DNA from: Actinomycetota bacterium
GTDB taxonomy: Bacteria > Actinomycetota > Thermoleophilia > RBG-16-64-13
Assembly (NCBI GenBank): GCA_012523095.1
Contig: JAAYJE010000126.1
Span: 37,868-101,867, forward strand
Direction of reading: 5' to 3'
Length of the DNA stretch: 64,000 nucleotides
Shown here: positions 28,303-37,361 of the stretch, one piece after another
How the letters are laid out: each line of letters opens with the position of its first letter
Position numbering within the stretch: the first letter of the stretch is position 1
Notes under the pieces: generated by a model
What the model was told of the DNA's origin: nothing
Database searches by the model: none
The model's input: only the letters and a program-made list of their open reading frames with translations
Program-made: the position numbers and the translations under genes

Positions 28303-29790
28303 TCACGACTCGGGCGGCAGGAATCTCTTCACGTCCACATCGATGAACGGCGAGCGCTCGAAGTTGTCCTTCAGATCCCACGGCACCGTGCAGTCGAAGA
28401 TGGTCTTGCAGCTGATGCTCGAATGGCGAAGCAGCGGGTTGAACTCCGGCGTGCCCGAGGGGTCGAGGGTGTGGCACTTGACCCCGGGTATGAAAATGGT
28501 GCTCACGTCTCCCTGGTAGCGCGTCGTCATGGCCCACATGACGTCGTTGGAGTCGTAGATGTCCACGTCTTCGTCGACCAGGATGACGTGTTTGAGCTCC
28601 GAGAAGGCGGCGAAGGCGGCAAGAGCCGCTTGGCGCTGGCGGCCTTCGTCAGTCCAAGCCCGCTTCTTGATCTGCAAGATGGCCAGGTACTTGCCCCCGC
28701 CCCCGGGATGGCAGTATACGTTTTGCAGGAAACCGGGGATGGCGTCCTCGACGAGGCGGTAGATGCTCGCCTCGGTGGGGAGTCCGGAAAGCGTGACGTG
28801 CTCCTCCCCCGGTCCCACCAAGATCTGAAGGATAGGCCTGACACGGTGGGTGATCCCCGTAACCCGGAACACGGCTAAGTCCCTCTGGGCAAGCCCTAGA
28901 TAGCCCGGGAACTCGGGCATCGCCCACCCGGCGTGGTCGGTGTTCTCGTCCTCGTCGGCCCGTTCTCCGGGCCTGAACTCGCCCTCGAGCACTATCTCGG
29001 CATGCGCCACGGCCTTGGCGCCCGGCTGCGTGACACACTCCACCAGCTCGACGGGGCGGCCCCGGAGACCCCCGCCGATGGTGAGTTCGTCCAGACCGAG
29101 GGGAGTCGTGGGAGCCTCGAACGACGTAGCCACGTAGATCGCCGGGTCCACCCCGATGCTCACGGAGACCGGCAGTGGTTTGCCTGCCGCCTCAGCCTTA
29201 CGCCGGAACACGTCGATGTGCCGCCCGGGCGTGAAGCTCACACTCATCCTGTCGGGCCCGAGGACGCACATCCGGTGGATTGTGACGTCAGAAACCCCGG
29301 TCTCGGGATCCTCGGCACGCATGAGACCCATATTGAAGAAGGCCCCGGCATCGCGCTCGGTGCTCACGATAGGTGGGATCACCTTGCTGACGTCGAAGGG
29401 CGACTTGATCACAACCTCTTGACAGGGAGCCTGGTCGCGCGCCACGACGACGGGCGCAACGGGTTCGTTGAGCGCATCGATCAGGTCGAAGAGCAGCCGT
29501 TCGGGGGCGCTCCCCAGGAGCAGGGCGGTGCGCTTCCTGCTGGCAAGGACACCTGCCACCACCGACATGTCGTAGCCCTTGACGTTCTCGAATAGCATAG
29601 CGGGGCCGATCTTGGTGGGAGGAGCAACCGGGGTACCCGCGCCCACCTGCTTATAGACGCCGGCGATCTCCAGATAGGGATCAGCCTCCACGTCCGTGGA
29701 GACCAGCTGTCCGGGATGCTGGGCAAGGAAGGCAAGCGCCGTCCTCAGATCGATTATGTCTGCGGCCTTCAGGGGCTTTGGAACCCTCAT
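28303..29790 (-). CDS. UbiD-family (de)carboxylase
   Basis: 495 aa; DLRTALAFLAQHPGQLV, FENVKGYDMSVVAGVLASRKRTALLLG, HVILVDEDVDIYDSNDVMWAMTTRYQGD. Confidence 0.9.
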   Translation of the reverse strand: MRVPKPLKAADIIDLRTALAFLAQHPGQLVSTDVEADPYLEIAGVYKQVGAGTPVAPPTKIGPAMLFENVKGYDMSVVAGVLASRKRTALLLGSAPERLLFDLIDALNEPVAPVVVARDQAPCQEVVIKSPFDVSKVIPPIVSTERDAGAFFNMGLMRAEDPETGVSDVTIHRMCVLGPDRMSVSFTPGRHIDVFRRKAEAAGKPLPVSVSIGVDPAIYVATSFEAPTTPLGLDELTIGGGLRGRPVELVECVTQPGAKAVAHAEIVLEGEFRPGERADEDENTDHAGWAMPEFPGYLGLAQRDLAVFRVTGITHRVRPILQILVGPGEEHVTLSGLPTEASIYRLVEDAIPGFLQNVYCHPGGGGKYLAILQIKKRAWTDEGRQRQAALAAFAAFSELKHVILVDEDVDIYDSNDVMWAMTTRYQGDVSTIFIPGVKCHTLDPSGTPEFNPLLRHSSISCKTIFDCTVPWDLKDNFERSPFIDVDVKRFLPPES

Positions 29791-29835
29791 AGATACTCCT
29801 CTCTCGAAGCCGTCGGCGCCACATCACGCCGAAGT

Positions 29836-30636
29836 CTAGTAGCAGACCACGCCCCCATTGACCACCAGCGTGATCGCGGTCACAAAATCGCCGTCCTCAG
29901 AAGCAAGGAAGAGGGCCGGTCCCGCGAGGTCTTCCGGCATTTCGTTGCGCTCTCGAAGCGCCTGCTGGTCGCGCATCACCTTGTCCCAGCCCGGCCTACC
30001 CTCAGCCTGGACGATGCTCTCCTCGGTCATGGTGTAGCCGGGAGCGAGGGCGTTCACACGGATGCCGTACTCGCCCACTTCCTTCGCAAGACCTCTGGTG
30101 AACCCGATCACCGCACCCTTGCTGGATATGTAGTGGATGAAGCCGGGTACCCCCACCAGGAACGAATCGGACGTGACGTTGATGATCTTGCCGTAGCCTC
30201 GCTCCTTCATGTAAGGGACCACCGCCTTAGCGCAGTTCCACATCCCACGCACGTTGACGGCCATCATCCTGTCCCACTGCTCCTCGGTCCATTCATCGAA
30301 GGGTCTGAAACCGCCCATGCCCTTGTACCAGGCGGCACAGTTGACGAGGATATCGACACGGCCACCCCAGGAGACGGCCAAGGAGTCGACGGCGGTTCTG
30401 ACTGCGGCCGCGTCGGTGACATCGCACTCCCGCGCGGCCGCCACGCCTCCGCCCGTGTCGATCTCCGCGACGGCGTCCTCAGCTCCGGCCTGATCGATAT
30501 CCAGAATCCCCACCTTCGCGCCTTCTTCGGCGAAACGCATACAGATGGCGCGACCGATGCTCGGGTCGCCGCCGCCTCCTGTCACAATCGCCACTCTACC
30601 CTCGAGACGCTGCGCTACTGCCGGTTTGATATTCAT
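29836..30636 (-). CDS. SDR-family oxidoreductase
   Basis: 266 aa; AIVTGGGGDPSIGRAICMRFAEEGAKVGILDID, YISSKGAVIGFTRGLAKE. Confidence 0.9.
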   Translation of the reverse strand: MNIKPAVAQRLEGRVAIVTGGGGDPSIGRAICMRFAEEGAKVGILDIDQAGAEDAVAEIDTGGGVAAARECDVTDAAAVRTAVDSLAVSWGGRVDILVNCAAWYKGMGGFRPFDEWTEEQWDRMMAVNVRGMWNCAKAVVPYMKERGYGKIINVTSDSFLVGVPGFIHYISSKGAVIGFTRGLAKEVGEYGIRVNALAPGYTMTEESIVQAEGRPGWDKVMRDQQALRERNEMPEDLAGPALFLASEDGDFVTAITLVVNGGVVCY

Positions 30637-30744
30637 CCTGGTTTCCTTCCACAGTGTCGTCGGTGGCTTCCGACCGTTCGCAGGTTAGCAGCTTACTTCA
30701 CCATAGGTATGGCAGCAAGCGCAGCAACCTGAAGAGGCGGATTC

Positions 30745-30773
30745 TTGACATCGACGAGCGGGGCGTGTTCAAT
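30745..30773 (+). promoter_or_regulatory. Sigma70-like promoter
   Basis: TTGACA-N17-TTCAAT upstream of the small interrupted ORF and SDR. Confidence 0.45.
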
Positions 30774-30850
30774 ACCGGGCGCATGACACTTGTTCTTTGA
30801 AAGAAGCCGCGCCCGGCAGCCGACATCGTGGCCGGCGGGGCCCGTGCTGC

Positions 30851-31009
30851 ATGCCTGTGAAGCCTTGGTTCGAGATGCTGAGACAGAAGTACTGAGCCAA
30901 CGCGAAACGCATGGGGATGCTCGACGTGTTCCGGCCGGAGATAGACATGTACGAACGGTTCTCCGACCACGACGGCTACAGTTCATCTTGCAACATGGAC
31001 CTTCTATGA
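30851..31009 (+). pseudogene. Short ORF interrupted by in-frame TGA at 30893-30895, overlapping the SDR start (ATGA)
   Basis: MPVKPWFEMLRQKY*ANAKRMGMLDVFRPEIDMYERFSDHDGYSSSCNMDLL*; not in ORF track. Confidence 0.4.
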
Positions 31010-31800
31010 CCACAAGGCACGCACTCGTCACCGGAGGGTGTTCAGGCATCGGGCTCGAGATAGCCCGCGAGCTGGCCGGCCGCGGATATCACCTGCTGCT
31101 TGCGAGCAACCGTGACGCCGAGCTGGAAGCGGCGGCTCAGGAGATCGCCGCGACCTACGGCGTGAACGCCTATCCCATCAAGATGGATCTGGCCCGTCCC
31201 GAAGCCGCCCGGGCGCTTCACGAAGAGGTAAGCAGACGCGGCTTGGAGATCGAGATCCTTGTCAGCAACGCAGGGATGTTCTTCTTCGGAGAAGTCGCCG
31301 ACGCCGACCCCGCCCGCGTGGAGACCATGATGCAGCTCCATGTGGTCACACCCTCGCTGCTGGCCCACTTCTTCGGCCAGGACATGCGTGCGCGGAGATC
31401 GGGACATATCCTCTTCACTTCGAGCATCTCGGCCTGGCGGGACTTCCCCGGCATCGCCTACTACGGCAGCTCCAAGACCTTCCTGCGCAGCTTCGCCTGC
31501 GCGCTCCGTGAAGAGCTCTCCGTCTGGGGCGTCAACGTCACCTGCCTCGCACCTGGGGCCGTGGCCACCAACCTTTACGACCGGACCGGCGTCCCGGTGC
31601 AGAAGGCGGTCAGGTACGGAGTGATGAAAGACCCCGCTCAGATAGCACGAGCGGCCGTACAAGGTATGTTCCGCGGCAAGGCGGTAGTGGTGCCCGGGCT
31701 TTCGGCCAAGATCATGGTCTTCGCCATGGCCCATCTCCCCCAATGGGCCATCAGACTCCTGCGGCGCCGGGCCCCCTTCCTCCCCATGCCCAAGGACTGA
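31006..31800 (+). CDS. SDR-family oxidoreductase (short-chain dehydrogenase, DltE-like)
   Basis: MTTRHALVTGGCSGIGLEIARELAGRGYHLLLASNRD; YYGSSKTFLRSFACALREEL. Confidence 0.9.
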   Translation: MTTRHALVTGGCSGIGLEIARELAGRGYHLLLASNRDAELEAAAQEIAATYGVNAYPIKMDLARPEAARALHEEVSRRGLEIEILVSNAGMFFFGEVADADPARVETMMQLHVVTPSLLAHFFGQDMRARRSGHILFTSSISAWRDFPGIAYYGSSKTFLRSFACALREELSVWGVNVTCLAPGAVATNLYDRTGVPVQKAVRYGVMKDPAQIARAAVQGMFRGKAVVVPGLSAKIMVFAMAHLPQWAIRLLRRRAPFLPMPKD

Positions 31801-31936
31801 CGGACGTCACGGGCGCCGACGGCGGATCCGGCCGACCTGAGGGCAGACTCTGCAGACCCGTACGCCCGAGCCGGCACCGGCGACGGGCTTTGTGACTCCC
31901 GTTCGTGACGGCGAGAGACCTGCGCCGATTGGCTCT

Positions 31937-33592
31937 CTAGCCGAGTACGGCTCCCTGGTCCGCTCCTCTGACCGTCGCCACGTAACGGCTAAGGACGCCG
32001 GATGCCTTCTCCGGCGGGCGTCGCCAGACCGACCGCCTGGCGGCAAGCTCATCTGCAGGCACCTCGAGGTCGAGCCGGCGCTCGGGTATGTCGATGGATA
32101 CGATGTCGCCGTCGCGCACCAGAGCGATGGGGCCGCCGTCCGACGCCTCCGGCACCACGTGACCCACGCAGGCTCCCCGCGTGGCCCCGCTGAAACGGCC
32201 GTCGGTGACCAACGCCACCCGGTCGTCCAGACCGGCGCCGACCAGCGTCGAAGTGGGCGTGAGCATCTCCGGCATGCCCGGCCCACCTTTCGGACCCACA
32301 TAGCGGATGACGACCACACATCCGGGTTCGATGGCGTCGCCTGCGATGGCCTCGACGGCCGAAGCCTCGTCGTCGAAGACGCGAGCGGGACCTCGATGTT
32401 GAAGCATTCCCGGCAACACCGCCGCCTCCTTGACGACCGCGCCTCCGGGCGCGAGACTGCCGAAGAGAACGGCCAGGCCTCCGGTAGGTGAGTAGGGGCG
32501 ATCCAAGGGTCTGATGACCTCGTCGTCGCGGGGCTCGGCCACCCGATACTGTCGGGCCAAGTCCCATCCCGAGACGGTGGGGACGCTCCCGTCGATAAGC
32601 CCTGCCGCCGCCAAACGCCACAGCGCGGCCATGACTCCGCCCGCTCTGTGGAAGTCCTCCATGTAGAAGTGACCGGCGGGTGACAGCTTGACCAGATGGG
32701 GCGTGTGGGCCGACACCTCGTTGAAGGTCTCGAGCGGGAGTCTCAGCCCCACTTCGTGCGCGATGGCGATCAGGTGAAGAACCGTATTGGTGGAGCAACC
32801 CAGAGCCGCGTCCAAAGTGAGCGCATTTCGTAGGCTCGCGGGGGCCAGGAACCGCCGGGCGCTCCAGCCCTGCCGCACGGCTTCGACGGCCTGTACCCCG
32901 CTCCGACGGGCCAGTTCGAGCCGCGCGGAGAACACCGCCGGCAAAGTGCCGTCGCCGGGAAGGGCCAGCCCCAGACACTCCGTCAGGCAACTCATGGAAT
33001 TGGCCGTGAACAGACCCGCACACGAGCCGCAGGTAGGACAGGCCACCTCCTCGAGATCCCGCAACTCCTCGGCGGTCAGCCGGCCGCGGAAATAAGCGCC
33101 CACACCTTCAAGCACGTCTTTGTTCTCAACGCGCCGCCCCTGGTGGGAACCCGCCAACATCGGCCCACCCGAGACCACCACCGCCGGCAGGTCGAGGCGC
33201 CCGGCGGCCATCACCATCCCGGGCACGATCTTGTCGCAATTGGTGATCAGCACCAAGCCGTCCAAAGCATGCGCCCGCGCCATGATCTCCACCGAATCGG
33301 CGATCACCTCACGACTGACCAGGGAATAGTTCATACCCTCGTGGTTCATCGCCAGGCCGTCGCACACACCTATCACGTCGAACTCCAGGGGAATGCCGCC
33401 TCCCTGATATACGCCGTACTTGACCTGCTCTGCGACGGCGCGAAGGTGCATATGGCCCGGCACCAGCTCGTTGAAAGAGTTGGCCACCCCGATGAAAGGA
33501 CGTCCCAGGTCGGCCCGGCCGATCCCCAGGGCGCGGAGCAGGGAGCGGTGCGGCGCGCGCGCCGGTCCTTCTGTCACTTGGTCACTTCGCAC
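31937..33592 (-). CDS. ilvD: Dihydroxy-acid dehydratase (IlvD/Edd family)
   Basis: 551 aa; [76 protein letters not shown]. Confidence 0.93.
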   Translation of the reverse strand: MRSDQVTEGPARAPHRSLLRALGIGRADLGRPFIGVANSFNELVPGHMHLRAVAEQVKYGVYQGGGIPLEFDVIGVCDGLAMNHEGMNYSLVSREVIADSVEIMARAHALDGLVLITNCDKIVPGMVMAAGRLDLPAVVVSGGPMLAGSHQGRRVENKDVLEGVGAYFRGRLTAEELRDLEEVACPTCGSCAGLFTANSMSCLTECLGLALPGDGTLPAVFSARLELARRSGVQAVEAVRQGWSARRFLAPASLRNALTLDAALGCSTNTVLHLIAIAHEVGLRLPLETFNEVSAHTPHLVKLSPAGHFYMEDFHRAGGVMAALWRLAAAGLIDGSVPTVSGWDLARQYRVAEPRDDEVIRPLDRPYSPTGGLAVLFGSLAPGGAVVKEAAVLPGMLQHRGPARVFDDEASAVEAIAGDAIEPGCVVVIRYVGPKGGPGMPEMLTPTSTLVGAGLDDRVALVTDGRFSGATRGACVGHVVPEASDGGPIALVRDGDIVSIDIPERRLDLEVPADELAARRSVWRRPPEKASGVLSRYVATVRGADQGAVLG

Positions 33593-33694
33593 GGCGCCCC
33601 CTTGATATTCGCCGTCTTCTTCGCCCGCCGTCCGGCTCGTCAGAGGTCTTCGTGCCCGGTCGTCTCGTGCGAGCGCTGTTCTGACCGGTAACGG

Positions 33695-33724
33695 CGCTCC
33701 GCCCTCCCGAGGGAGGGCGGAGCG
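33695..33724. terminator. 13-14-bp perfect stem-loop followed by T-rich sequence on + strand
   Basis: CGCTCCGCCCTCC-cgag-GGAGGGCGGAGCG gtgaggttattggtttt. Confidence 0.5.
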
Positions 33725-34051
33725 GTGAGGTTATTGGTTTTCCGGCTGGTATCCTTTTCCAGACCGGCGACCGGAATCCTTCCACAACGGGCCCCGATCC
33801 TCCGTGGCTGCCGGTGACCCCACTGATGGACTCAACCTGGTGCTTCATGCCCGTCTCCCGCGGTGTCCATGGGGAACTCCTTGTTGAACACGCCTTGCCG
33901 GCGCGCACCAGGTCCGTCATGGTGCCGGGAGCGGCCCGGCCCGCGGCTGCGCAGCGGGCGGCCGCCTGCTGTCGACCGCTTGCGAAACGCACGAGTTCAT
34001 CGGTATCCTGTCCGGAGCCGACCCGCTCCGGATCGGCCGGAGAGGGGTGCC

Positions 34052-35566
34052 GTGGCTAAGCAGATCGGTTTCGACAACGACAAGTACCTCGAAGAGCAAA
34101 GCCGCGCCATCATCGAGCGGTCGGAGTGCATTGGCGGCAGGCTCTACCTTGAGTTCGGCGGCAAGATCGCATATGATTTTCACGCCGCCCGCGTCCTCCC
34201 AGGCTACGACCCCAACGTCAAGATCCGCCTGCTCCAGAAACTGAGGGACCAGGCCGAGATCATCGTATGCATTTACGCGGGAGCCATCGAACGACGCAAA
34301 GTGCGGGCCGATTTCGGGATCCCCTATGACGTCGACGTTCTCAAGCTTATCGACGACCTGCGCGACTGGGGCCTGTTGGTACGAGGCGTGGTCATCACCC
34401 GCTTCGAAGACCAACCTTCCGCTCGGGTGTTCAAGGCCAGACTGGAACGCCGGAGCGTCGCCGTCTGCGCTCACCGTCTGACCAGCGGATATCCGACCGA
34501 TGTGGACCGTATCGTCAGCGACGAGGGCTATGGCGCCAACGACTACATACGTACCGAGAGGCCCGTGGTCGTGGTGGCGGGCCCGGGGCCGGGCAGCGGC
34601 AAACTGGCCACCTGCCTGTCGCAGGTCTATCACGAGAACCTGCGCGGCAACGCCGCCGGATACGCCAAGTTCGAGACCTTCCCCATCTGGAATCTTCCGC
34701 TGAAGCACCCCGTGAACGTCGCCTATGAAGCAGCTACGGTGGAGCTCAAGGACGTCAACCAGATCGACCCCTTCCACCTGGCCGCCTATGGCGAACAAGC
34801 AATCAGCTACAACCGCGACATCGAGGCGTTCCCACTCCTTGCGCGGATCCTGGAACGGATCGGTGGTGATGTGTCGTACCGCTCCCCGACAGATATGGGC
34901 GTGAACCGCGCGGGCTTCGCAATAACAGACGACGCGGTGGTACGGACGGCTGCGGAACAGGAGGTCATACGCCGCCACTTCCGTTATGCCTGCGAGTACG
35001 CGGTGGGCCTCGTCGAACTCGAGGACGCCAACCGCGCTCAACTCATCATGAGCGGACTCGGCCTGGACGAGGAGCAACGGGTGGTGGTGCGCCCGGCACG
35101 TGAGGCCGCGGCCGAGGGCGAAGTCAAGGGCAAGGGTAACGAGGGTGTCTACTGTGGAGCCGCCATCGCTCTGCCCGACGGCCGCATAGTCACCGGGAAG
35201 AACTCAGCCCTGATGCACGCTGCGTCGGCGGCCGTTCTGAACGCGGTCAAAGAATTGTCGGGCATACCGGACGAGATGCCGCTCCTCACGCGCAGCGTGA
35301 TGGAATCCATCGCCGGGATGAAGAAGAACATCCTGCGCATGAAGTCGGTCAGTCTCGATCTCGACGAGATGCTGATCGCCCTCGGTATCAGTGCCGCCGC
35401 CAACCCGGCCGCCCAACTGGCCCTGGAGCACCTGAAGCAGCTCCAGGGCTGCGAGTTCCATACTACCCATCTACCGACGGCGGGCGACGAGGCCGGCCTC
35501 CGACGCTTGGGCCTGAACGCGACCAGCGACCCGCAGTTCGCCACCACCTCTTTGGTGCTCGGATAG
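34052..35566 (+). CDS. DUF1846 family protein (GTG start)
   Basis: QIGFDNDKYLEEQSRAIIERSECIGGRLYLEFGGKIAYDFHAARVLPGYDPNVKIRLLQKL; GPGPGSGKLATCLSQ. Confidence 0.9.
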   Translation: MAKQIGFDNDKYLEEQSRAIIERSECIGGRLYLEFGGKIAYDFHAARVLPGYDPNVKIRLLQKLRDQAEIIVCIYAGAIERRKVRADFGIPYDVDVLKLIDDLRDWGLLVRGVVITRFEDQPSARVFKARLERRSVAVCAHRLTSGYPTDVDRIVSDEGYGANDYIRTERPVVVVAGPGPGSGKLATCLSQVYHENLRGNAAGYAKFETFPIWNLPLKHPVNVAYEAATVELKDVNQIDPFHLAAYGEQAISYNRDIEAFPLLARILERIGGDVSYRSPTDMGVNRAGFAITDDAVVRTAAEQEVIRRHFRYACEYAVGLVELEDANRAQLIMSGLGLDEEQRVVVRPAREAAAEGEVKGKGNEGVYCGAAIALPDGRIVTGKNSALMHAASAAVLNAVKELSGIPDEMPLLTRSVMESIAGMKKNILRMKSVSLDLDEMLIALGISAAANPAAQLALEHLKQLQGCEFHTTHLPTAGDEAGLRRLGLNATSDPQFATTSLVLG

Positions 35567-35586
35567 AGTCTACGGGCGCAGAATGA

Positions 35587-35610
35587 GCGGGGGTCCCGAA
35601 GGACCCCCGC
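35587..35610. terminator. Convergent stem-loop terminator
   Basis: GCGGGGGTCC-cgaa-GGACCCCCGC between convergent DUF1846 and binding-protein genes. Confidence 0.65.
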
Positions 35611-35638
35611 CTGACGCTCCGATGTTCGCAGACGCGTC

Positions 35639-37093
35639 CTAGGCTCCGCCGTATGTCATACCCAACGTTTCGCCCCCAAGAGACAGCGTACCCTCAAGCT
35701 CGGGGAAGCCTCCGTATCCCACGATAACCTGGTCGAAGGGCCACTTGCCCTTGCCCTTCTGCCACTGGCCCCCCATCACCGGGAGCACAAAGACGCTCGG
35801 GTGCGGGCGCTGTTTGTGACCAACCGGCAGGGTGAAGTCCATGGGGTACGCGGCGCTGTCGATCTTCGCCGTGCCGATGGCCTCGATGAGGGACTCCGGG
35901 TCCTCGACGTTGTCGGCCCGGGTGAAGGCGTCCACAGCCCATTCATAAAGTCTGATGGCATTCAGGATACCCTGTCCCTGATTGCCGGTGCGCTCTTCGT
36001 ATTCATCCCAAATCTCCGCACAGGTCTGGCCGGTGAGCGGCGACGTCCAGGGGAAGCTCGGGTCGAAGGCGATCTCCATGATGCAGTTCTCAGCGGCCGG
36101 TCCCATAGAAGCCGGGGCGCTCGGGAACAGGAGCGCGATACCGTTGGACATGAGCGGAGGCTTGAAGCCCTGCTGTACGGCCTGGCTGAAGAAGTTCGCG
36201 AACTCAGGGGTCACACCGGAGCCCATGAGCATCTCGCAGCCTTCTTTCTTGAACGTGGAGATCTGCGCTGTGAAATCCTCGGATCCGGGGGGATACAGGT
36301 CCGGCATGACCCACGTATAGCCCAGCTCGTCGAGCAGCGGCGGGATGCCGTTGTCCATGTCGGCATATTCGATGCCGTTCGCGTTGTTGGGATAGAGCAG
36401 CGCGACCTTCTTGTTGGTGCCTGGGGTGTAGCGCTCGAAAGCGCTGACGGCGGCACGGCCGTTCTCCTGAGTCCCGATGGTAACGGCATAGGTCCACTTG
36501 AAAGGGGTCACGCCGTCATTGCCCCGTCCGAATGTGAAGGCGGTCCAGGGAAGGTTGCAGAAGATGCCCGGGCACCCCAGCGCCTCGCACTGGTCGGCGG
36601 GACCGAGCACCGAATCCGGCCCACCCTCGGCCATGATCAGATTGACTTTGTTGTTCTGGATGAGGTCGCCGGTCACGGTCGCAGCACGGTTGGAGTCCGA
36701 CTGGCTGTCGTACTCGATCCACTCCAGCGCACGTTCCTTGTTGTCTTTGGTGACGATCTTCCCGCCGGTGACCTCTTTCACCTTCTCGGTCAGATACTTG
36801 GTCGGCGCACCGAACTCGGCCAACGGTCCGGTCATGGGCATGACGACACCCACCTTGAGCGGTGAGCCCTGCTCCGGGCCGGCGGCGGCCGTAGTCGTGG
36901 TCTCTCCCGCCGCGGTGGTGGTGGTCTCTCCCGCCGCGGTGGTGGTGGTCTCTCCCGCCGCGGTGGTGGTGGTCTCTTTTTCGTCGCCACAAGCCGCCAG
37001 CAGGCCGCCAAGTCCTCCAGCCATGCCTACCGCAGCGCCGGCCACGCCGGCCATCTTCAGGAATTCACGGCGGCTTACTTCCTTACTCTCCAT
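35639..37093 (-). CDS. Tat-exported ABC transporter substrate-binding lipoprotein, second copy
   Basis: VSRREFLKMAGVAGAAVGMAGGLGGLLAACGDE; homologous to 24243-25694 product. Confidence 0.9.
   Translation of the reverse strand: MESKEVSRREFLKMAGVAGAAVGMAGGLGGLLAACGDEKETTTTAAGETTTTAAGETTTTAAGETTTTAAAGPEQGSPLKVGVVMPMTGPLAEFGAPTKYLTEKVKEVTGGKIVTKDNKERALEWIEYDSQSDSNRAATVTGDLIQNNKVNLIMAEGGPDSVLGPADQCEALGCPGIFCNLPWTAFTFGRGNDGVTPFKWTYAVTIGTQENGRAAVSAFERYTPGTNKKVALLYPNNANGIEYADMDNGIPPLLDELGYTWVMPDLYPPGSEDFTAQISTFKKEGCEMLMGSGVTPEFANFFSQAVQQGFKPPLMSNGIALLFPSAPASMGPAAENCIMEIAFDPSFPWTSPLTGQTCAEIWDEYEERTGNQGQGILNAIRLYEWAVDAFTRADNVEDPESLIEAIGTAKIDSAAYPMDFTLPVGHKQRPHPSVFVLPVMGGQWQKGKGKWPFDQVIVGYGGFPELEGTLSLGGETLGMTYGGA
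36901..36972. repeat. 24-bp tandem repeat x3 (exact) encoding AAGETTTT linker
   Basis: tctctcccgccgcggtggtggtgg three consecutive copies. Confidence 0.9.
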
Positions 37094-37205
37094 ATCCTTC
37101 GCTCCTTGTCGCCATGTACGGAGACCGCGAGCACGGCCCGTCCCCCTCCCAGAAGGCCCGCGCCACGTACCAGTAACATACGGGAGTCGGTCACCAACGT
37201 CAAGC

Positions 37206-37219
37206 TGAGCGCCCGCTCA
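37206..37219. promoter_or_regulatory. 14-bp perfect palindrome, TetR-type operator candidate
   Basis: TGAGCGCCCGCTCA upstream of Tat binding-protein gene. Confidence 0.5.
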
Positions 37220-37361
37220 ATAGGTGCTTCATCCACCTTGTGGAACAGTGCCGGCCCTCTTGTAGCGTCGCGTCCGGTCGCCCTGGACCTCTCCGGCGTT
37301 GGACCTTATAGTGATGATCAGCAGGCCCGCACAGCGGTCGAAACACTCAAGGAGGCAGACC

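Noticed and set aside
30893-30895. In-frame TGA considered as selenocysteine
   Set aside because: No obvious SECIS-like stem-loop immediately downstream, no Sec-type redox motif around the codon, no sel genes in window; nonsense mutation or alternative start is simpler.
36901-36972. Tandem 24-bp repeat considered as a CRISPR-like array
   Set aside because: No spacers, head-to-tail exact copies in frame within a lipoprotein linker; coding low-complexity repeat.
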